Source: an uncultured Collinsella sp.
Lineage (GTDB): Bacteria > Actinomycetota > Coriobacteriia > Coriobacteriales > Coriobacteriaceae
NCBI GenBank assembly: GCA_900754445.1
Contig: CAAECW010000137.1
Location: 1-39,343, forward strand
Reading direction: 5' to 3'
DNA length: 39,343 bases
The notes below the pieces were generated by a model. That model searched no databases. It saw nothing but the letters and a program-made list of their open reading frames with translations, and had not been told where the DNA came from. Positions 15,151 through 21,912 of the stretch are shown one piece after another (position 1 is the stretch's first letter; each line of letters opens with the position of its first letter). Both the position numbers and the translations under genes were made by a program.

Positions 15151-17656
15151 GGTGATAAAGGTGACGGAACAGAAGATGAGCCCGCAGGCTATCGAGGTGC
15201 GTGGCGCGCGTGTCCATAACCTTAAGGACATCGATATTGATATCCCGCTGGGAAAGCTCGTGGGTATTGCCGGCGTGTCGGGTTCGGGCAAGAGTTCGCT
15301 GGCACTGGGGGTTCTTTATGCCGAGGGCTCGCGTCGCTACTTGGAAGCACTCAGCACCTATACTCGACGTCGCCTGACGCAGGCCGAACACGCCCAGGTG
15401 GACGAGGTGCTGCACGTGCCGGCGGCGCTCGCGCTACACCAGCGTCCGAGCGTGCCGGGCGTGCGTTCCACTTTTGGCACCATGACCGAGCTCAACAACA
15501 GCCTGCGTCTGCTCTTTAGCCGCTGCGCCCATCACGTGTGCCCGCACTGCGGGGCGCGCGTGGAGCCGAGCCTTAATGTGGCCGCAGGCCTATCGCTCGC
15601 GTGTCAGACATGCGGCCGTGAGTTCTACGCGCCGAGTGCCGAGGATTTGGCTTTCAATAGCGGCGGCGCGTGTCCCACTTGTGGCGGTACCGGCGTTATG
15701 CGCGAGGTGGACGAAGCGAGCTTGGTGCCCGACGAGGCAAAGACCATCAACGAGGGCGCGGTCCTTCCCTGGGGTACGCTCATGTGGGATCTGATGAAGC
15801 AGGTAGCCGGCGAGATGGGCGTACGCACCGACGTGCCGTTTAACCAGCTCACGCCTCAAGAGCGCGATATCGTGTTCCATGGTCCGGCGGTTAAAAAGCA
15901 CATTCTCTACGTTCCCAAAAACGGCGAGGGCGCCACGCCGCTCGACTTCACCTATTACAACGCCGTCTATACCGTTGAGAATGCGCTTGCCAAGGTTAAG
16001 GACGACAAGGGCCTAAAACGCGTTGCGCGCTTTTTGCGTGAGGGCCCATGTCGTGATTGTGGCGGCACGCGTCTCTCCGGGGCCGCACGCCAGCCCCAGG
16101 TGCGCGGTATCAATCTGGCGCAGGCCGCGGCCATGACGCTGGGCGAGGCGATTGAGTGGGTGCGCGGGGTGCCTACGTCCTTGCCGGCCGAGATGCAGCC
16201 CATGGCAGCGGATATCTGCGATTCATTTTTGAGCACGGCTCGTCGCCTGGTCGACCTGGGTCTCGATTATCTTTCGCTCGATCGCGCCGGTGCCACGCTT
16301 TCCACGGGTGAGCGCCAGCGCGTGCAGCTCGCCCGCGTGGTGCGCAACCGATCGACAGGCGTGCTTTATGTGCTGGACGAGCCTTCGATTGGCTTGCATC
16401 CTGCCAATGTCGACGGCTTGGTGGGCGTGATGCGCGATCTGGTTGATGACGGCAACACCGTGGTTGTTGTCGACCACGATACGCGCGTACTGGCGGAAGC
16501 CGACTATCTGGTCGAGATGGGCCCCGTTGCCGGAGCAGGCGGCGGTAACGTGATCGCTGCCGGTACGGTAGACGAGGTCGAGCAATCGCGGGGCAGCCGC
16601 ATCGCTCCGTTTCTGCGCGCAGAGCCCAAACGCTTGCGCCCACAGGTGGCTGACGACGAAATGTTCGACCAGGGCCATATCCGCATGGCGACCGATACCA
16701 TCCATACCGTCAAGCCGCTCGAAGTCGATATCCCGCGCGGTCGCTTGGTCGCGGTGACGGGCGTTTCGGGTTCGGGTAAGACGACGTTGGTGCTCGAGAC
16801 GCTCATCCCGGCGCTTAAGGCCCAGGCAGCTGGCGAGCGCCTGCCGGGGCACGTGCGTTGGGTCGATGCCGAAGGCATTGCTCGCGCCAACCTGATTGAC
16901 GCCACGCCCATCGGCGCCAATGTGCGCTCGACGGTAGCGACCTATGCCGATATCCATGATGAGCTGCGCCGCGCTTTCGCCCGTACGCCCGAAGCCAAGG
17001 CAGCCGGCTACAAGGCGGGCGCCTTCAGCTACAACACTGGCGCCTTGCGCTGCCCTACGTGCGATGGCACGGGCTCGATATCGCTCGACGTGCAGTTTTT
17101 GCCCGACGTCGAGATCGTCTGCCCGACATGTCGTGGATCACGTTATGCAGACGCGGCTTCGCATATCCATCGTGAGGGCAAGGACGGGAGTCTGCTTACG
17201 TTGCCGCAGCTCATGGACATGAGTGTGGACGAGGCCCTCGACGCCACGGTGGGACTCAAGAAGGTTCAGGCGCGCTTGCAGACCTTGCACGACCTGGGCT
17301 TGGGCTATCTCACGCTCGGTGAGCCCACACCGGCGCTCTCGGGCGGCGAGGCTCAGCGCCTTAAGCTCGCGAGCGAGATGGGCCGCGTGCAGGATGATGC
17401 CGTATTCGTATTTGACGAGCCCACGATCGGCCTGCATCCGCTCGATGTTCAGGTGCTGTTGAACGTGTTTGACGGCCTCGTTGCTAAGGGCGCCACGGTT
17501 ATCGTGATCGAGCACGATCTCGACCTTATCCGTAACGCCGATTACGTGATCGATATGGGCCCGGGCGGCGGCGACGCCGGCGGGCAAATCGTCTGCGCCG
17601 GTACGCCGACGGATATCGCTGCCTGCCCCAAGAGCGTTACTGGCCGCTACCTATAG
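15143..17656 (+). CDS. UvrA-like excinuclease subunit, class II (UvrB-binding domain missing)
   Basis: An 837-residue twin ABC ATPase. Walker A motifs lie at 44-51 (GVSGSGKS) and about 539-547 (GVSGSGKTT); signature motifs are LSTGERQR (about 385) and LSGGEAQR (about 731). Zinc-binding cysteine pairs include CPHCG, CQTCG, CPTCGGTG, CRDCGG and the late CPTCDGTG/CPTCRG. The first Walker A to signature distance is about 340 residues, some 115 shorter than canonical UvrA, consistent with loss of the UvrB-binding domain. Such class II UvrAs are linked to drug resistance rather than standard repair. The first signature reads STGE instead of SGGE. The exact start (ATG 15143, GTG 15161 or ATG 15176) is uncertain. 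Confidence 0.9.
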   Translation: MSRVIKVTEQKMSPQAIEVRGARVHNLKDIDIDIPLGKLVGIAGVSGSGKSSLALGVLYAEGSRRYLEALSTYTRRRLTQAEHAQVDEVLHVPAALALHQRPSVPGVRSTFGTMTELNNSLRLLFSRCAHHVCPHCGARVEPSLNVAAGLSLACQTCGREFYAPSAEDLAFNSGGACPTCGGTGVMREVDEASLVPDEAKTINEGAVLPWGTLMWDLMKQVAGEMGVRTDVPFNQLTPQERDIVFHGPAVKKHILYVPKNGEGATPLDFTYYNAVYTVENALAKVKDDKGLKRVARFLREGPCRDCGGTRLSGAARQPQVRGINLAQAAAMTLGEAIEWVRGVPTSLPAEMQPMAADICDSFLSTARRLVDLGLDYLSLDRAGATLSTGERQRVQLARVVRNRSTGVLYVLDEPSIGLHPANVDGLVGVMRDLVDDGNTVVVVDHDTRVLAEADYLVEMGPVAGAGGGNVIAAGTVDEVEQSRGSRIAPFLRAEPKRLRPQVADDEMFDQGHIRMATDTIHTVKPLEVDIPRGRLVAVTGVSGSGKTTLVLETLIPALKAQAAGERLPGHVRWVDAEGIARANLIDATPIGANVRSTVATYADIHDELRRAFARTPEAKAAGYKAGAFSYNTGALRCPTCDGTGSISLDVQFLPDVEIVCPTCRGSRYADAASHIHREGKDGSLLTLPQLMDMSVDEALDATVGLKKVQARLQTLHDLGLGYLTLGEPTPALSGGEAQRLKLASEMGRVQDDAVFVFDEPTIGLHPLDVQVLLNVFDGLVAKGATVIVIEHDLDLIRNADYVIDMGPGGGDAGGQIVCAGTPTDIAACPKSVTGRYL

Positions 17657-17657
17657 A

Positions 17658-17692
17658 CAATGAGGCAAAGGGACAGTCCCTTTGCCTCATTG
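17658..17692. repeat. Perfect 35-nt palindrome one base after the uvrA-type stop
   Basis: CAATGAGGCAAAGGGAC (17658-17674) and its exact reverse complement (17676-17692) surround a single central A. Both convergent genes end within 5 nt of it (stops at 17656 and 17697). No T tract follows; it may still act as a bidirectional barrier to transcription. Confidence 0.9.
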
Positions 17693-17696
17693 ATGC

Positions 17697-18797
17697 CTAT
17701 TTCACGCATTGAGCTGCGAGATAGTCGCGGAAGAATGGCAATTCAAATGCGACGAGCCCTCGTCCTCGCTCCCCGATGATGCCGGCGTCTATCATGCGGC
17801 GTCGGTAGCGGGAGACCTGCTGCGGCGAACGCTTAAGGCGCTCGACAAGGTCAGCGGTGGTGGACTCTTCCTCGTCATCGAGCATGGCGATGAGGAATCG
17901 CTTGTCCTCTGCCGTGAGTTCCCGATAGGTTGCCGCGAGGATTCGGTCGTCCATCTCGTCGCGCGCGATTTTGATTCCCAGGTCAAAGTCGCGTGACGAG
18001 ATTTCCTTCGAATCGCTTGTGAGATCCCAGGCACGGTAGCCTACGAGTTGCAATAGGAAGGGAAAACCAGAGATCGAGCGAACGGCTCTATCGATTCCCT
18101 CAGCATCTGCCAGGCGATCGTTTTCCTGAATTGTGCGAATCAAGGCCTCGCGCACGTCATAGTCGGCAATGCGACCCAGATGATATTGTTGGGCGCGGCG
18201 AAGGAACGAGACCGTCTTGTGGTTCAGTAGCATCGATACGTTGTTGGGAAGTCCTGCCATGAGCAGGGCGACGCGTTTCCCATCGGTCACAAAGTGCTGA
18301 TACGTCGCTGCAAGCTGAATCATCTCGTCGAGTGTCGGGTCCACCTCGTCAACCGTGACGAGCAGACCGGTGCCCGCCTCGTTGAGCTGGTCGATGATGT
18401 CGCTCATGCGATAACGCCATGTTGAGGCATCGTGAACGCGATTGACCTCGATGCTGCCGAGCGGTGCAATTCCGAGACCGGTGACTTCGAAGTTGTTAGA
18501 CGGGTCGATAAGATGGCCGGCAGCACGTTTCGCCCCGAACTCGATTTCCTCAAGCATTCCCGGGAGCGCGGTCGTCTTTACGGCAATCCAGCCGTGGGAT
18601 TCCGCCCTTGTCGCAAGCGACGACATGAGAGCGGTTTTGCCGGTTCCACGCGCGCCTGAGAAGATCGAGGTCAACTCTGGGCGCCTGCGCTGGCTCAAGA
18701 AGGCACGGTCCAAATCCCGAATAATCTGCTGTCTGCCAGCGAGATGGGCAGGAACCTCACCAAAACTTGGGGTAAACGGGTTCTCGAGATATTCCAC
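17697..18797 (-). CDS. AAA+ ATPase with C-terminal winged helix (paralogue B)
   Basis: A 366-residue protein with the same architecture as the ATPase at 14032-15150. It has Walker A GARGTGKT (48-55), Walker B LLVTVDE (145-151), AGLP (181-184), FLRRAQQ (199-204 region), a GFPFLLQLVGYRAW segment and a C-terminal winged-helix region ending VAFELPFFRDYLAAQ. The start is GTG at 18795-18797, preceded by AAAGGAGAG. It converges on the uvrA-type gene, so the two ATPases bracket it. The promoter region upstream is unusually AT-rich for this genome. Orc/Cdc6-like or defence-type AAA+ are possible comparisons; I do not assign a role. Confidence 0.8.
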   Translation of the reverse strand: MEYLENPFTPSFGEVPAHLAGRQQIIRDLDRAFLSQRRRPELTSIFSGARGTGKTALMSSLATRAESHGWIAVKTTALPGMLEEIEFGAKRAAGHLIDPSNNFEVTGLGIAPLGSIEVNRVHDASTWRYRMSDIIDQLNEAGTGLLVTVDEVDPTLDEMIQLAATYQHFVTDGKRVALLMAGLPNNVSMLLNHKTVSFLRRAQQYHLGRIADYDVREALIRTIQENDRLADAEGIDRAVRSISGFPFLLQLVGYRAWDLTSDSKEISSRDFDLGIKIARDEMDDRILAATYRELTAEDKRFLIAMLDDEEESTTADLVERLKRSPQQVSRYRRRMIDAGIIGERGRGLVAFELPFFRDYLAAQCVK

Positions 18798-18821
18798 TAG
18801 GCTCTCCTTTCACACCGCCGT

Positions 18822-18845
18822 TTAACTTCATTTTATTTTAGTTAA
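18822..18845 (-). promoter_or_regulatory. AT-rich promoter region with TTAACT/AGTTAA dyad
   Basis: TTAACT (18822-18827) and AGTTAA (18840-18845) are 6-bp inverted arms with a 12-nt AT-only spacer, about 25 nt upstream of the second ATPase gene. The whole 18821-18860 stretch is far more AT-rich than its surroundings. It contains -10-like hexamers on the reverse strand (for example TAAAAT), but no clear -35. Confidence 0.35.
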
Positions 18846-18914
18846 TTCTGATTAAAAGTAAGGGCTCTTTATCTAGAGCATCAATCAGGCGCGTGTGCCA
18901 TCGGCGTGGCGCTC

Positions 18915-18949
18915 GAATGTGATAAAGGGACAGTCCCTTTGTCACATTC
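18915..18949. repeat. Near-perfect 35-nt palindrome overlapping the trmL stop
   Basis: GAATGTGATAAAGGGAC (18915-18931) pairs with GTCCCTTTGTCACATTC (18933-18949) with one T/G mismatch (still a wobble pair in RNA), around a central A. On the reverse strand the ATG-TGA of the repeat forms the last Met and stop of the tRNA methyltransferase gene, the same arrangement as at 13932-13964. Confidence 0.88.
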
Positions 18950-19541
18950 CCGGAAAGCCTGTTTGGCGCAGGGCCTCGTAGAGGACGATGGCGGCGCTGT
19001 TGGAGAGGTTGAGGGCGCTGATGCGGTAGTCGTCCGGATTGACGAAGTTGCCGCAGATATCCTGCCGAAGGATGGCTTCGTGGTCGTCCTCGGTATGCCC
19101 GAGCGATTCCTCGTGGGCTTCCCAGGCCTCGGCGTTGTCGAGTGAGTCGCAATCGCGCAGCATGGGGATGCGCTCGCAGCGCTCGGGCGCCGCGGCGAGC
19201 AGCTCCTCGGGAATACCCGAGCTCTCGCTGCCAAAGACCAAGTAGTCGCCATCGCGGTAGGTACTCTGCGCATAGGTGCGGCGCGCCTTTTTGGTCAGCA
19301 GATGCAGGCGACCATCGGCAGGGGAGAGGTCGTTGCGCGCAAGAAAATCCTCCCAGCCGGCATAGGTCGTCACGTCCAAGTTTTGCCAGTAGGCCAGGCC
19401 GGCGCGACGTACCGTCTTGTCGTCGAGCGAAAAGCCCAGTGGCTCCACCAGATGCAGATGGGTGCCGGTAACCACGCAGGTGCGGCCGATATTGCCCGTA
19501 TTGGCCGGAATCTCGGGCGCATACAGCACAATGTTGAACAT
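18942..19541 (-). CDS. trmL: tRNA (cytidine/uridine-34 2'-O)-methyltransferase, TrmL family, with insertion
   Basis: A 199-residue SPOUT methyltransferase that would methylate the wobble base of tRNA-Leu. Family motifs are NTGNIGR (14-20), FGSESSGIP (103-111) and ALNLSNSAA (176-184), followed by IVLYEALRQTG. Ordinary TrmL proteins are about 155-170 residues. The extra length is a roughly 45-residue acidic insert (about 128-175, containing DNAEAWEAHEES and DICGNFVNPDDY) between the second and third SAM-knot motifs. ATG 19539-19541 follows AAGGAG; an earlier in-frame start lacks a site. Its final Met and stop lie in a palindromic repeat. Confidence 0.88.
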   Translation of the reverse strand: MFNIVLYAPEIPANTGNIGRTCVVTGTHLHLVEPLGFSLDDKTVRRAGLAYWQNLDVTTYAGWEDFLARNDLSPADGRLHLLTKKARRTYAQSTYRDGDYLVFGSESSGIPEELLAAAPERCERIPMLRDCDSLDNAEAWEAHEESLGHTEDDHEAILRQDICGNFVNPDDYRISALNLSNSAAIVLYEALRQTGFPGM

Positions 19542-19562
19542 GAATCTCCTTGGCTCAGAACG

Positions 19563-19602
19563 AAAAACCACCACGAAGGGCAGTGCACCTTCGTGGTGGT
19601 TT
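19563..19602 (-). terminator. Intrinsic terminator of the CobW-family gene
   Basis: AAACCACCACGAAGG (19565-19579) and CCTTCGTGGTGGTTT (19588-19602) form a perfect 15-bp stem. Read on the reverse strand it ends in a run of five Ts. It separates the CobW-family gene from trmL. Confidence 0.93.
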
Positions 19603-19640
19603 GGCGGTTACGTAGCGGAAAAATGCCCGCTTGGATAAAC

Positions 19641-20771
19641 CTAGGCGCGGTGCCAGTCGGTCAGGCAGGCATCGAGGGAGGCGATGAGCGCATCCTTGTC
19701 CATGTGACGGCCGATGATGCACAGGCTCGTCATGCGGTCGCCCGTCTCGTCGTCCCAAATCTGCATGATTTCGGGGTTCTCGTCGATGATCTTCTGCTTC
19801 TCGCCCTCGGGCGCCGAGTCAACGAACAGGCCGTTCTCCATCAGGCGCATCTGGTGGCCGGCCTGCTCAAACATGTAGCACATGTCCGGATTGCCGGTCT
19901 GCCACAGCGGACCCTTGACGCGGATGACCTCGTCAGGCCACTCCTGCTCAACAAAATTGGTGAACTTCTGCAGGTCAAACGGCTTGCGGCGCGAGTACAC
20001 AAAGGTCTCGATGTCGTACTCGAGCACCTCAGGGTCGTCGTGCTCCTCGGGATGCTCCATGGCCTCGATCCAAGCGGCGGAGTTGTAGGCGCGCATAAAG
20101 TCGAAGCGGTCGGTGTCGAGCAGCTCCTCCATGGGAACCTCTCCGTTTTGGGCTTCGACAATCACGGCGTCTTTCTGCAGGCTGCGCACGATGGCCTTGA
20201 GCTCGGCGATCTGCTCGGGCGTCACGGTATCGGTCTTGTTAAGGATCAGCGTGGAGCAGAACTCGATTTGCTGGATGAGCAGGCTTTCGATGTCGTCCTC
20301 GTCGATATCCTCGGCCAGCAGGTCGCGACCGCCGTTGAACTCGTCGTACATGCGGGCGCAGTCGACCACGGCCACGATGTTGTCGAGCGCAAGTTTGGGC
20401 TCGCCGCCCACTTTGGCCTCGTCGCAGAAGCTCGAGATGGTGTAGGCGATGGGGATAGGCTCGCAAATGCCCGATGCCTCGATGATGATGTAATCGAACT
20501 TGCCCGAATCGGCGATGCCCTGCAGCTGGTTGGCCAGGTCATCCGAAAGCGTGCAGCAGATGCAGCCGTTGGTGAGCGGGATGAGGTCGTCGGTCTCGGA
20601 AAGGCCGCCGTCGGCGATAAGGCTGGCATCGACGTTGATCTCGCCGATATCGTTGACGATCACGGCGGCGCGGATGCCGCCGTCGTTAGCGAGGATGTGG
20701 TTGAGCAGCGTGGTCTTGCCGGCACCGAGGTATCCGGTAAGCATGATGATCTTCACGGGTTTGTTGGGCAT
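19641..20771 (-). CDS. CobW/COG0523-family GTPase (metal chaperone type)
   Basis: A 376-residue G3E-family GTPase. It has Walker A GYLGAGKT (13-20), the metal-binding GCICC motif (69-73), a NKTD specificity motif (near residue 165) and a CobW C-terminal domain with VIRVKGPLW and MFEQAGHQM. These proteins insert or traffic Zn, Co or other metals. There is no His-rich tail and no Zur-like box that I can recognise, so the metal is unknown. ATG 20769-20771 follows AAAGGAGGG; the upstream in-frame ATG would place that site inside the gene. An Asp/Glu-rich stretch (DEDDIESLL) lies mid-protein. Confidence 0.9.
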   Translation of the reverse strand: MPNKPVKIIMLTGYLGAGKTTLLNHILANDGGIRAAVIVNDIGEINVDASLIADGGLSETDDLIPLTNGCICCTLSDDLANQLQGIADSGKFDYIIIEASGICEPIPIAYTISSFCDEAKVGGEPKLALDNIVAVVDCARMYDEFNGGRDLLAEDIDEDDIESLLIQQIEFCSTLILNKTDTVTPEQIAELKAIVRSLQKDAVIVEAQNGEVPMEELLDTDRFDFMRAYNSAAWIEAMEHPEEHDDPEVLEYDIETFVYSRRKPFDLQKFTNFVEQEWPDEVIRVKGPLWQTGNPDMCYMFEQAGHQMRLMENGLFVDSAPEGEKQKIIDENPEIMQIWDDETGDRMTSLCIIGRHMDKDALIASLDACLTDWHRA

Positions 20772-20857
20772 GTGCCCTCCTTTGTTAGACATGGCTTACA
20801 GTTGAATATTATGCCAAACGCCTGCTCTTATACCCACGCGCCGGCAAATAACACAAG

Positions 20858-21199
20858 CTACTCCCAGGCTCCCCATACATCGGGGCAATAACCGACGGTG
20901 GCCTTTTTGCCGTTGCGCACGATGGGCTCGGCCAAGACCTGCTGGTTCTCGAGCAGCTTGTCGAAGCGCTGACTGGGGGTGAGGTGCTGGATGAGCGCGA
21001 GCGTCTCCTCGTCCTTGGCCTTGGGGTTGAGCAGCTTGTCGATGCCGCCGACCGCCTGCATCACGCTCGTGAGCTCGCCCTTGCTCATCTCCTTTTCCTT
21101 AAGGTCAATAAACTGCACCTTAATGCGGCGCTCCTTAAAATAGCGCTGGGCCTTCTTGGTATCGAAAGACTTTTTGGTGCCAAAAATTTGCACGTTCAC
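20858..21199 (-). CDS. ArsC/Spx-fold protein lacking the catalytic cysteine
   Basis: A 113-residue thioredoxin-like protein of the ArsC/Spx/YffB family (ending LAEPIVRNGKKATVGYCPDVW). In relatives an N-terminal Cys lies in a GIKNCDTIKKA-type loop. Here the loop reads GTKKSFDTKKA, so that Cys is absent and the only Cys is near the C-terminus. It therefore cannot reduce arsenate by the usual mechanism; an adaptor role like Spx is possible. The start is GTG at 21197-21199 with GGGAG upstream. It starts 15 nt after the flavoprotein gene's stop, so the two form an operon. Confidence 0.8.
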   Translation of the reverse strand: MNVQIFGTKKSFDTKKAQRYFKERRIKVQFIDLKEKEMSKGELTSVMQAVGGIDKLLNPKAKDEETLALIQHLTPSQRFDKLLENQQVLAEPIVRNGKKATVGYCPDVWGAWE

Positions 21200-21214
21200 T
21201 TATCGGCTCCCGTT

Positions 21215-21838
21215 CTAACGAATGAAGTTGGTGCGGGCGCGATCGCCTTCGGGGGCTTTGATGCCGGTGGCCTGTCCTGCCTCGATGCAGCGAAGGAGCC
21301 AGGCCATGTTTTTGCCGATGTTTCGCATGGTGGCCAGACCCTCGGCGTCCTGGGCGGCCTCGCCCGGCATGGCACCAAAGACGTTGTTCCAGTACGTGGA
21401 GGCCACCACGGGCATCTGGTTGATAGTGAAGTACTTGTTGAGTACATCGAAGGTGGTCGACGTGCCGCCGCGGCGGGCGACGGCGACCGCGGCACCCGGC
21501 TTGTGCGCAAAGGCCTTGCTGCCAGCATAGAATGCGCGGTCGAGAGCCGAGAGGATGCGTCCGCTGGGATGCGCATAGTAGACGGGGGAGCCAAAGACAA
21601 AGCCATCTGCCTGCTCGGCGGCAGCGATGAGCTCGTTCACCACGTCGTCGTCAAAGGTGCAGCGACCGCCAAGCTTGCCGCACTGGCCGCAACCGATGCA
21701 GTCGCGAATGGGCTTGGCGCCCAGCTGGAACACCTCGGTATCGATGCCCTCGGCGTTGAGTTGCTCGGAGACCTCGGCGAGTGCGCGGGCGGTATTGCCG
21801 TTTGCCTTGGGACTGCCATTGACCAAAAGAACCTTCAT
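21215..21838 (-). CDS. NADPH-dependent FMN reductase / iron-sulfur flavoprotein-like
   Basis: A 207-residue flavodoxin-fold protein. It has VLLVNGSPKANGNTARAL (FMN phosphate loop) at the N-terminus, CIGCGQCGKLGGRC near residue 50 (four cysteines, like the compact ferredoxin-type cluster site of iron-sulfur flavoproteins), and GSPVYYAHPSGRILSALDRA (flavin-binding). The C-terminal region is typical of multimeric flavodoxin WrbA/ISF relatives. It probably moves electrons to small acceptors, but the partner is unknown. ATG 21836-21838 follows GAGGGAG. It is the first gene of an operon with the ArsC-like gene. Confidence 0.85.
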   Translation of the reverse strand: MKVLLVNGSPKANGNTARALAEVSEQLNAEGIDTEVFQLGAKPIRDCIGCGQCGKLGGRCTFDDDVVNELIAAAEQADGFVFGSPVYYAHPSGRILSALDRAFYAGSKAFAHKPGAAVAVARRGGTSTTFDVLNKYFTINQMPVVASTYWNNVFGAMPGEAAQDAEGLATMRNIGKNMAWLLRCIEAGQATGIKAPEGDRARTNFIR

Positions 21839-21912
21839 CACAAACTCCCTCTGCTGTTGGTGACTTCTGCAGAGGATTATCGCACGATGGGGGAGGCGGT
21901 GCGGGCGCGGTG

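Noticed and set aside
17658..17692. Palindrome after uvrA2 read as a normal intrinsic terminator
   Set aside because: There is no T tract on either strand and it belongs to a repeat family. It may still hinder transcription but was filed as a repeat.
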